DNA of 5,619 nt from Verrucomicrobiales bacterium (GTDB taxonomy: Bacteria; Verrucomicrobiota; Verrucomicrobiia; Limisphaerales; F1-80-MAGS106), in the NCBI GenBank assembly GCA_947487925.1, contig CANLCA010000238.1, forward strand, positions 1-5,619, given 5' to 3'. The notes below the pieces were generated by a model that was not told the origin of the DNA, did no database searches, and saw nothing but the letters and a program-made list of their open reading frames with translations. The translations under genes and the position numbers were made by a program. Shown one piece after another: positions 1-5,619 of this stretch; positions within the stretch are counted from its first letter, which is position 1, and every line of letters starts with the position of its first letter.

Positions 1-961
1 GCCGGGTTGTGAACACGTTCAAAACATCGGTGTGGTGCTTGACTTCCCGCGGATGCATGTCGTCGTCGTCAGTGACCATGAAGGACACCTCGGCGCCCTC
101 AGAACGCCCGATCCAGTTCCTTTGCATTTCCTTGAGGGAATGACTCCATTCGATGGTGTCCAGATCGTTGAGGAGCCTTTCGGCGTAGGCGGTGATTCGA
201 AGCATCCACTGCCTCATGGATTTCCGTACGACTGGAAAACCGCCGACTTCGCTTTTGCCATCGATGACTTCCTCGTTTGCGAGCACCGTGCAGAGGTCCG
301 GGCACCAGTTCACTGGGGCATCGGAGACGAACGCCAGCCGTTTGTTGTCACGGTGGGCTCGCTTTTCGTGGTCGGATTGGAGTTCCGGAGGGTATGGGAG
401 AGTTTCGATGGGCTCGGCTTTTTGGGTGACCGGGTTGAACCAAGAATTGTACAGCTTGAGGAAAATCCATTGAGTCCACTTGAAGTAGCCTGGGTGAGTG
501 GTGTCGACCTCGCGGCTCCAGTCATAGCTGAAGCCGAGGGATTGGATCTGGCGTTTGAAGTTTGCGATATTGGCTTCGGTCGTCACACGGGGGTGTTGGC
601 CGGTTTTGATCGCGTATTGTTCGGCGGGAAGTCCAAAGGCGTCCCAGCCCATCGGGTGCAACACGTTAAATCCCACGGCGCGCTTGTAGCGGGCCAGAAT
701 ATCGGTGGCGGTGTAACCCTCGGGGTGTCCGACATGCAACCCGGAACCCGAAGGATAGGGGAACATGTCGAGGATATAAAATTTTGGGGGCAGCGACGTG
801 GTGGTTGAGGCTGCTGAACCCGCGTGGCGATGCGCGAACGGATGTTCCTCAGGGATCGCATCCCCAGGGTTCCAGGCCCGAAAAATCTGGTTCTCAACCC
901 AGAACCGTTGCCACTTTGGCTCGATCAGATCAAAAGGATACTGTTTGCGGACGCTCGACAT
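1..961 (-). CDS. leuS: Leucyl-tRNA synthetase, N-terminal part (cut by left edge)
   Basis: This cytoplasmic class Ia aminoacyl-tRNA synthetase charges tRNA-Leu with leucine using ATP. Reading the minus strand from the ATG at 961-959 gives 320 uninterrupted codons to the window edge, about a third of a typical LeuRS. The Rossmann-fold start holds the HIGH motif as PYPSGSGLHVGH (residues 68-79), followed by GWDAFGLPAE (105-114), both typical of LeuRS. VNWCP (217-221), LANEEVIDG (228-236) and MQRNWIGRSEG (279-289) mark the entry to the CP1/editing region; the editing core, KMSKS loop and anticodon domain lie outside. An in-frame TAG at 1060-1058, with no ATG or GTG in between, supports this start; no good ribosome binding site precedes it. 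Compared with E. coli LeuRS there is a Ser/Thr/Ala-rich insert near residues 31-58, a second insert near 173-212, and no second Cys pair of the zinc knuckle. The gene diverges from the sigma-factor gene. Identity is secure. Confidence 0.96.
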   Translation of the reverse strand, partial: MSSVRKQYPFDLIEPKWQRFWVENQIFRAWNPGDAIPEEHPFAHRHAGSAASTTTSLPPKFYILDMFPYPSGSGLHVGHPEGYTATDILARYKRAVGFNVLHPMGWDAFGLPAEQYAIKTGQHPRVTTEANIANFKRQIQSLGFSYDWSREVDTTHPGYFKWTQWIFLKLYNSWFNPVTQKAEPIETLPYPPELQSDHEKRAHRDNKRLAFVSDAPVNWCPDLCTVLANEEVIDGKSEVGGFPVVRKSMRQWMLRITAYAERLLNDLDTIEWSHSLKEMQRNWIGRSEGAEVSFMVTDDDDMHPREVKHHTDVLNVFTTR

Positions 962-1217
962 AGGGCGGGGATATTGGTCCAAGCAAAGAGTGTCGGCAAC
1001 GTGTTTCAGGCATTTTTTCGAGCTCTCCAACCAGTCGGGAGTGAATGGAAGTTTCGTCTAACTCGTTCTTTGAAGGATGGTTTGGGGAAGCCCATGGGCC
1101 CCGTTGGACCCGTGCTTCGGAGTTGGAATCGCGGCGGCGCAAATCCAGACTCGACAGTAGTTTAGATATGGTTGTAGCCTCGGCCTCTGACTGTGGAATC
1201 GCCGTCTGAGACCACGC
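962..1217. other. Divergent intergenic region between leuS and the sigma-factor gene
   Basis: These 256 bases separate two divergently transcribed genes and should carry both promoters. No convincing pair of -35/-10 boxes was found on either strand. The nearest matches are partial: TCGACA at 1151-1156 on the plus strand, and TAAACT on the minus strand near 1159-1164, neither with a good partner at normal spacing. A 10-bp perfect palindrome (GCCCATGGGC, 1090-1099) and a 12-bp one at the right end (1211-1222) are the only structures seen. No T-box-like leader or Rho-independent terminator was recognised. Open frames crossing this region have no recognisable protein features. Confidence 0.6.
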
Positions 1218-1222
1218 GTGGT
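1211..1222. repeat. Perfect 12-bp palindrome at the sigma-gene start
   Basis: ACCACGCGTGGT is its own reverse complement and covers the two tandem GTG codons (1218, 1221) that could begin the sigma factor. If translation instead begins at the ATG at 1230, the palindrome lies 8-19 bases upstream, where it could act as an operator half-site pair or a small RNA hairpin next to the ribosome site. Roughly one 12-bp palindrome is expected by chance in a window of this size, so only its position makes it notable. Function is inferred, not shown. Confidence 0.35.
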
Positions 1223-2288
1223 GCGGAGTATGACAGAACCATCGAACTTTGGCCAGTGCCCCGAGGTGTCGGACGGGAAGCCTGCTGAGCAGGACGGGCC
1301 GGAGCCGTCGGGGCTGGCTCTGCCCGCTGCCGAGATGGTCCAAGATCGGGGGTGCCTGGCTGAGGATGATGAAGTCGCCCTGGAAGCTGCTGCTGAGGCG
1401 ATGCGTGGGTTCCGCGAGCGGAGGGACTCCGAAGAGCCCACCCGCTCCAGGCAGCGGGGGAGCTATGAGGGGGACTCCGCTTACAAGCTTTACCTTAGGG
1501 AGATCGGCCAAGTGCCCTTGTTGACTCCCGCGCAGGAGGTGGAACTAGCCAAGAAAGTTCAGGCTGGAGACCTCGCGGCGAGGGAACTCATGATTAAGTC
1601 GAATTTACGGCTCGTCGTGAAGATCGCTCGGGATTATGAATCTTTTGGCCTGCCTTTGTTAGATTTGATCAATGAGGGAAACATTGGTCTGATGCGGGCG
1701 GTGGAGAAGTTTGATCCCGCCAAAGGAGGAAAGCTTTCGACTTACGCATCCCTGTGGATCAAGCAGTCGGTCAAGCGGGCGTTGGCGAACCAGTCCAAAA
1801 CCATCCGGCTTCCGGTACATCTTGTTGGGAAGATCGCCAAGATTCGGATGACGACGGTGCAGTTGCAGGAAGTCTTCGGGCGTGAGCCGACGGACGAAGA
1901 ATTGGGAGAGTCGGTGGGCATGTCGGCAGCCCGGGTTGGGCAGCTCAGGACCGCGGCGATCCGGCCAGCTTCTCTCGACGCGCCCATCGGGGAGGGGGAC
2001 TCCGGGACGTTAAGTGACCTCGTTGAGGATGGCCGCGCCACCACGCCCTACGAGGATCTGGAGGCCAAAACGGTGACTCGGATGTTGGGGGAGTTGGTGA
2101 AGGACCTCAGTCCCCGGGAGTCCGCCGTATTGGGCTATCGTTTTGGCCTCGGAGGGGAGGATGAGAAAACCCTGGAAGAGGTGGGGGAGAAATTCCAAAT
2201 CACGCGTGAGCGGGTCCGGCAGATTCAAAACGGTGCGCTTGAAAAACTGCGTCGGATGATTGAAAAAATCGAGACGGGAAAACGGTGA
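1218..2288 (+). CDS. Sigma-70 family RNA polymerase sigma factor (RpoD/SigA-like, group 1 or 2)
   Basis: This protein directs RNA polymerase core to promoters. It has 356 residues from the GTG at 1218, or 352 from the ATG at 1230. The choice is unclear: GCGGAG at 1223-1228 is too close to the ATG, and nothing better precedes the GTG. The first 85 residues are acidic and unstructured-looking and replace region 1.1; the large non-conserved insert of E. coli RpoD is also missing. Region 1.2 spans about 86-118 (YLREIGQVPLLT). Region 2 spans about 121-195, with LINEGNIGLMRAVEKFDP at 150-167 and RLPVHL at 197-202 following it. Region 3 follows to about 260 and region 4 spans about 280-350. The region 4.2 helix-turn-helix ends in TRERVRQIQ (329-337), keeping the R, E and R that read the -35 box. 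In region 2.3/2.4, Q183 of the -10 reading pair is kept, but K186 replaces the usual Thr, and several melting aromatics are changed. It may be the housekeeping factor or a group 2 alternative; the sequence alone does not decide. Confidence 0.93.
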   Translation: MVRSMTEPSNFGQCPEVSDGKPAEQDGPEPSGLALPAAEMVQDRGCLAEDDEVALEAAAEAMRGFRERRDSEEPTRSRQRGSYEGDSAYKLYLREIGQVPLLTPAQEVELAKKVQAGDLAARELMIKSNLRLVVKIARDYESFGLPLLDLINEGNIGLMRAVEKFDPAKGGKLSTYASLWIKQSVKRALANQSKTIRLPVHLVGKIAKIRMTTVQLQEVFGREPTDEELGESVGMSAARVGQLRTAAIRPASLDAPIGEGDSGTLSDLVEDGRATTPYEDLEAKTVTRMLGELVKDLSPRESAVLGYRFGLGGEDEKTLEEVGEKFQITRERVRQIQNGALEKLRRMIEKIETGKR

Positions 2289-2325
2289 AGCAAACACTTG
2301 GGCTGATTGAAGTAGACACAATAGA

Positions 2326-2865
2326 ATGAGCACGGACCTGATGGTTGGCATTGCGGAGTTGAAGGCGGCAGTGAGGAATGTGCCTAATTTTCCGAAGCCT
2401 GGAATTCAATTTAAGGACATCACTCCGGTGCTGGGGGACGCTCGCTTATTCGCCAGTTTGGTGCGGCACTTGACCTCGGGTTTCAAACGGGGGGACGTGG
2501 ATGCCGTGGTGGGGATTGATGCGCGCGGATTCATTTTTGGCGCGGCGGCGGCGATGGAATTGAATACCGCGTTTGTTCCGATCCGAAAGAAGGGCAAACT
2601 GCCTTACGAGACTTACGAACAGAGTTATGATCTCGAGTATGGCTCGAGCACGATCGCCGTCCACACGGATGCAGTGAAGCCCGGGAGCCGGATTATCTTA
2701 ATTGATGATTTGCTGGCGACGGGGGGGACCGCCGCTGCGGCGGTGGTCCTGTTAAAGCGCTTGGGCGCAGAGGTGCTGGACGTTGTTTTCTTTATCGAGC
2801 TCGCTTTCCTCAACGGCCGTGAAAAACTGCCGGGGGTGCCTGTCCGATCGCTTATCACCTACTGA
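2326..2865 (+). CDS. apt: Adenine phosphoribosyltransferase
   Basis: This cytoplasmic purine-salvage enzyme makes AMP and pyrophosphate from adenine and PRPP. The 179-residue length fits the family (E. coli Apt is 183). The N-terminus shows the Apt signature around NFPKPGIQFKDITPVL (21-36). ARGF (66-69) and RKKGKLP (87-93) contact base and PRPP in homologues, and YEQSYDLEYG (97-106) forms the flexible catalytic loop. The 13-residue PRPP-binding motif is IILIDDLLATGGT (123-135), with both Asp (127, 128) and the Gly-Gly turn intact. The ATG at 2326 gives the standard length; another ATG at 2341 would cost only five residues. Neither has a clear Shine-Dalgarno. It begins 37 bases after the sigma-factor stop and ends 21 bases before the next gene, so co-transcription is likely. 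A run of seven G (2721-2727) lies in the PRPP motif codons. Identity is secure. Confidence 0.96.
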   Translation: MSTDLMVGIAELKAAVRNVPNFPKPGIQFKDITPVLGDARLFASLVRHLTSGFKRGDVDAVVGIDARGFIFGAAAAMELNTAFVPIRKKGKLPYETYEQSYDLEYGSSTIAVHTDAVKPGSRIILIDDLLATGGTAAAAVVLLKRLGAEVLDVVFFIELAFLNGREKLPGVPVRSLITY

Positions 2866-2886
2866 TCTGGTCCGTCCCGAGGGATC

Positions 2887-5037
2887 TTGTTCGAAACCAT
2901 GGACCGTTCGCTGTTTCTCTTCGTCAACCAAAAGTTGCAGAATCCGGTCTTGGATCTTCTGATGCCGTGGTTGGCCTGGAACCCTCTTTTTATCCCAGCG
3001 TTGATTGTGGGATTAGGTTGGCTGATCTTCCGGGGCGGGAATCGAGGCCGGGTATGCGCGCTTCTGCTGGTTGTCATTGTGCCGTTGGCCGACGGATTTG
3101 TGATCAACCCGATTCGTAAGACAATCCAGCGCCCGCGACCTTATGTGACAATCTCCGAGGCGCGCACTTTGGGGGGGCGCACCTCAAGTTTTAGTTTACC
3201 CTCCTCGCATACCGCAAACTGGTTTGCTGGCGCAGTCGTTATTGGCGTGTTTTGGAGGCGATCGATGAAAGTGCTTCTGCCCACTGCGATGTTAGTAGGG
3301 TTTTCCCGCGTTTACAACGGAATGCATTACCCAGGGGATGTCTTGGTCGGCGGAGTGTTGGGGGCTTCGTGCGGCGCCGGCGGGGTGGCAATGGCGGCTT
3401 TTGCCTGGAGGAAGCTGACAAAGCGGTGGTTCCAGGACTGGTTTCAGCAGATGCCCTCCTTGCTATCGCCTCCCGAACACCCGCCGTTTCAATGGTTCGG
3501 TGAGCGGACATCCAGAACCCAGGCAGATCTGATCCACACGCGGCTTGCCTATTTGGTAATCGCGGTCCTGCTGCTGGTGCGGTGGTTGTATCTGGCCTCA
3601 GGCAAAATCGAATTAAGCGAGGATGAGGCTTATCAATGGCTTTGGTCCAAGCACCTGGACATTTCTTATTACAGCAAACCCCCCATGATCGCTTACGCCC
3701 AATTTTTGGGGACAAGCCTTTGGGGGGATACGATGTTCGGTGTTCGATTTTTATCCCCGTTGATTGGGGCGGGTGTCAGCCTGATGTTGTTCCGATTTTT
3801 GAGCGCCACAGTAGGGGCTAGAGCGGGGTTGTGGGCCGTCCTGATGACGTGCGCGATGCCGTTGTTGGCGGTGGGTTCGATTCTGATGACCATCGATCCG
3901 CTGTCGGTGTTGTTCTGGGCCGGCGCGATGGTCGCTGGATGGCAGGTCGTCCAAGGTCGAGGACCGCGATGGTGGAGCCTGATGGGTTTGTGCTGGGGGT
4001 TGGGGTTTCTGAGCAAGTACACGGCGCTATTTCAGGTGCTTTGCTGGGTGGGATTCTGCGCTCTTTGGAAGCCTGCCAGGCCATTGTTGCGATCCCGCGG
4101 GTTTGGATTGGCGCTTGGAGTGCTGGCGCTCTGCACGTTGCCGGTGCTTTATTGGAATGCCCATCATGGATGGATCACCGTGGTGCATCTCCATGCGCGC
4201 GCGGGCCTCGACAAGAGTTGGACGCCTAGCCTACGGTTTTTCTGGGATTTTGTTGGCAGCGAGCTGGGGCTGCTCAACCCGGTTTTTCTACTCGTGATGC
4301 TTTTTTCGTGGAAGGTCGCGTGGAGAGACAGGGGCCGTGATCCGTTCAAGCTCTTTTTGTTGGCGATGGGGGCGCCTGTGTTCCTGGGCTATTTCTTCTA
4401 CACTTTTCGTGCTCGGGTTCAGCCTAACTGGATAGCCCCAGCGCTGCTGCCCATGATTTGCCTCGCCGTGACCTGCTTCGAGCCCGGATGGAGCGGATCA
4501 AAAAGATGGTTCAAACGGGTGGTTGTGGGAGCATTTTGGCTGGGGTTGGCGTGTGTCGTGTTGCTCCACGAAACGCGGTTGATTGGAAAAATCACAGGGC
4601 ACCCCCTGCCGCCTGACATGGACCCCTTAAGGCGTGTTCGGGGATGGTCCGAAATGGCGGCGATCGTGAGCCGCGAGCGGGAAAAATTGTTGGCCGAGGG
4701 AAAGCCTGTGCTCGTACTCGGCGAGCATTACGGAACCACCTCGCTTTTGGCATTTTACATGGCCGAGGCAAGGCGCGCGCGCGCGGGCGATGGTTTTGTC
4801 TTTTTCCCAGTCGGGGCGGAGCCTGTGAACCAATTTTATTTTTGGCCTGGATATCGCCAAAAAACCGGGGCCAACGCGCTGTTTGTGCAACAGGTTCGTG
4901 AGCCCAACAAAGTCCCAGAACTGGTTGAGAAACAGTTTGATTCGATAACCGACTTGGGACTTCACCCAGTGATGTATCGGGGTCGAGTCCACAGGCATGT
5001 GCAGATTTTTGCCTGCAGGGGACTTAAACCATTGTGA
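2887..5037 (+). CDS. Fused PAP2 phosphatase / family-39 glycosyltransferase, membrane protein
   Basis: Two integral-membrane enzymes lie in one 716-residue chain. The N-terminal PAP2 domain (about 1-175) has all three motifs of the lipid phosphatase superfamily: RKTIQRPRP (77-85, Arg at the usual Lys position), PSSH (105-108) and SRVYNGMHYPGD (140-151), giving catalytic H108, H147, R141 and D151. A linker, about 175-217, is rich in Pro, Trp, Gln and charged residues. From about 219 a multi-pass glycosyltransferase of the PMT/ArnT type begins: a first membrane helix, then the acidic loop SEDEAYQW (244-251) and YYSKPPMIAY (261-270), then roughly ten more hydrophobic segments to about 562, then a soluble tail of about 150 residues. 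Such enzymes use polyprenyl-phosphate sugars on the outer face of the inner membrane; the acceptor is unknown, with lipid A or a protein possible. The start may be TTG 2887 (GAGGG at 2879-2883, close spacing) or ATG 2899, which costs four residues. It sits 21 bases after apt. Confidence 0.9.
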   Translation: MFETMDRSLFLFVNQKLQNPVLDLLMPWLAWNPLFIPALIVGLGWLIFRGGNRGRVCALLLVVIVPLADGFVINPIRKTIQRPRPYVTISEARTLGGRTSSFSLPSSHTANWFAGAVVIGVFWRRSMKVLLPTAMLVGFSRVYNGMHYPGDVLVGGVLGASCGAGGVAMAAFAWRKLTKRWFQDWFQQMPSLLSPPEHPPFQWFGERTSRTQADLIHTRLAYLVIAVLLLVRWLYLASGKIELSEDEAYQWLWSKHLDISYYSKPPMIAYAQFLGTSLWGDTMFGVRFLSPLIGAGVSLMLFRFLSATVGARAGLWAVLMTCAMPLLAVGSILMTIDPLSVLFWAGAMVAGWQVVQGRGPRWWSLMGLCWGLGFLSKYTALFQVLCWVGFCALWKPARPLLRSRGFGLALGVLALCTLPVLYWNAHHGWITVVHLHARAGLDKSWTPSLRFFWDFVGSELGLLNPVFLLVMLFSWKVAWRDRGRDPFKLFLLAMGAPVFLGYFFYTFRARVQPNWIAPALLPMICLAVTCFEPGWSGSKRWFKRVVVGAFWLGLACVVLLHETRLIGKITGHPLPPDMDPLRRVRGWSEMAAIVSREREKLLAEGKPVLVLGEHYGTTSLLAFYMAEARRARAGDGFVFFPVGAEPVNQFYFWPGYRQKTGANALFVQQVREPNKVPELVEKQFDSITDLGLHPVMYRGRVHRHVQIFACRGLKPL

Positions 5038-5071
5038 GTGGGAACATCTGGAGCCCCAGCGGATCCCGGTC

Positions 5072-5619
5072 ATGAACTCGAGGGAATTTGTCGTTGAAGA
5101 ATTCGATCTCGACGCGACGTTGGGGTCGGGGCAGGCATTTCGTTGGTGGAGGGAAGGGAGCTCTTGGACAGGGGTCGTTGGAAGCCATTGGGTGAGCCTT
5201 TCACAGGCCTCTCACTCAGGTGTGCTCCGGGTGAAAACTGCGCGGGCCTGTGAGGATTGGCAATGGCTCAGAACTTATCTCCAACTCGATTGCCAACTGG
5301 CTGACGTGCTAAACAGTTTCCCCAAAGATGACGTGCTGCTTGAAGCCGTCGGTCGATGGAGGGGGCTTCGGCTTCTGAGGCAGGACCCATGGGAGTGCCT
5401 GGCGACGTTCATTTTGTCGTCTACGAAACAAATCGTGCAAATCCAGCAGATCGTTTCGTTGTTGTGCTCGCGATTCGGGGAGGTGATTGCGAAGACCGAC
5501 CAGGGGATGCCCGTTTTCGCTTTTCCCACCGCGGAGCGACTTGCGAGTGTAGGAGAAGGGGCATTGCGTGATTGTAAGATGGGTTTCCGAGCTCCGAATC
5601 TGCTGGGGTGCGCGAAGGC
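5072..5619 (+). CDS. OGG1/AlkA-type DNA glycosylase, N-terminal part (cut by right edge)
   Basis: This is a likely base-excision repair enzyme for oxidised guanine. The frame stays open for 182 codons to the window end. The first part matches the OGG N-terminal domain: FDLDATLGSGQAFRWW (11-26) contains the SGQ-FRW core, with G20 at the position of human Gly42, which senses 8-oxoguanine. The start of the HhH-GPD fold follows: DPWECLATFILSSTKQI (105-121) aligns with the human FICSSNNNI segment, and GFRAPNLL (171-178) aligns with human GYRA, so F172 and R173 sit at Tyr203 and Arg204. The helix-hairpin-helix, catalytic Lys and Asp lie beyond the window, so activity cannot be judged. Human Asn149 and Arg154 are replaced by T118 and Q123. 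The ATG at 5072 is the first good start, 34 bases after the preceding stop, without a clear Shine-Dalgarno. A broader AlkA-like specificity is an alternative. Confidence 0.87.
   Translation, partial: MNSREFVVEEFDLDATLGSGQAFRWWREGSSWTGVVGSHWVSLSQASHSGVLRVKTARACEDWQWLRTYLQLDCQLADVLNSFPKDDVLLEAVGRWRGLRLLRQDPWECLATFILSSTKQIVQIQQIVSLLCSRFGEVIAKTDQGMPVFAFPTAERLASVGEGALRDCKMGFRAPNLLGCAK

Noticed and set aside
32..808. A 258-codon open frame on the plus strand
   Set aside because: It lies wholly antisense to leuS, which has an unmistakable protein signature; the plus-strand translation has no recognisable domain and is a codon-bias shadow.
1090..1099. Perfect 10-bp palindrome GCCCATGGGC in the intergenic region
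   Set aside because: It does not extend further, is GC-rich by composition, and such palindromes are expected several times by chance in a window this size; no T-run follows it to make a terminator.
824..1165. Plus-strand frames of 87-113 codons covering most of the intergenic region
   Set aside because: They start inside antisense leuS, show no protein-like features and have no ribosome binding site.
1151..1178. Possible plus-strand promoter: TCGACA (1151-1156) with TGTAGC (1173-1178)
   Set aside because: The -35 is a 5 of 6 match but the -10 matches only 3 of 6 bases, which is not better than chance in this region.
930..1511. A 193-codon minus-strand frame spanning the leuS-sigma intergenic region
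   Set aside because: It overlaps the leuS start and runs antisense to the sigma-factor N-terminus; the product is Pro/Leu/Ser-rich and low in complexity, with no recognisable motif or ribosome site.
2289..2325. Possible terminator between the sigma factor and apt
   Set aside because: No stable hairpin or T-tract is present in these 37 bases, so read-through into apt is more likely.
3451..3453. Internal in-frame ATG that could begin a separate glycosyltransferase
   Set aside because: No Shine-Dalgarno precedes it and the upstream frame is open with an intact PAP2 domain, so a single fused product is the simpler reading.
3239..3715. A 158-codon minus-strand frame opposite the fusion gene
   Set aside because: It is antisense to strongly motif-supported PAP2 and GT39 coding sequence and has an Arg/Pro-rich shadow composition.

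Overview
The window is an ordinary-looking stretch of a bacterial chromosome with a moderately high GC content. It most resembles a member of the Verrucomicrobiota. This placement rests on the protein style: a leucyl-tRNA synthetase with the HVGH form of the HIGH motif and no second zinc cysteine pair, a short RpoD/SigA-type sigma factor without region 1.1, and start sites with weak or no Shine-Dalgarno sequences. It is inferred from remembered family features, not from a search. No RNA genes, CRISPR arrays, insertion sequences, integrases or convincing terminators were seen.

Layout: (1) Bases 1-961, minus strand: the first 320 codons of leuS (leucyl-tRNA synthetase), running off the left edge. 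(2) Bases 962-1217: a divergent intergenic region that should hold the leuS promoter on one strand and the sigma-factor promoter on the other, but with no clear consensus boxes. It ends in a perfect 12-bp palindrome at the sigma-gene start. (3) Bases 1218-2288, plus: a sigma-70 family sigma factor. (4) Bases 2326-2865, plus: apt, adenine phosphoribosyltransferase. (5) Bases 2887-5037, plus: a 716-residue membrane protein that joins an N-terminal PAP2 lipid phosphatase to a C-terminal family-39 (PMT/ArnT-like) glycosyltransferase. (6) Bases 5072-5619, plus: the N-terminal 182 codons of an OGG1/AlkA-type DNA glycosylase, cut by the right edge.

The four plus-strand genes are separated by only 37, 21 and 34 bases with no visible terminator, so they could be one transcription unit: a sigma factor, purine salvage, envelope lipid/glycan modification and base-excision repair. 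The functions do not form one pathway.

No wholly new system is evident. The items most worth a second look are: the PAP2-GT39 fusion in a single chain; a sigma factor that has lost three of the aromatic residues used for promoter melting; and an OGG-type glycosylase lacking both the Asn and the Arg that eukaryotic OGG1 uses to plug the helix and read the opposite cytosine.
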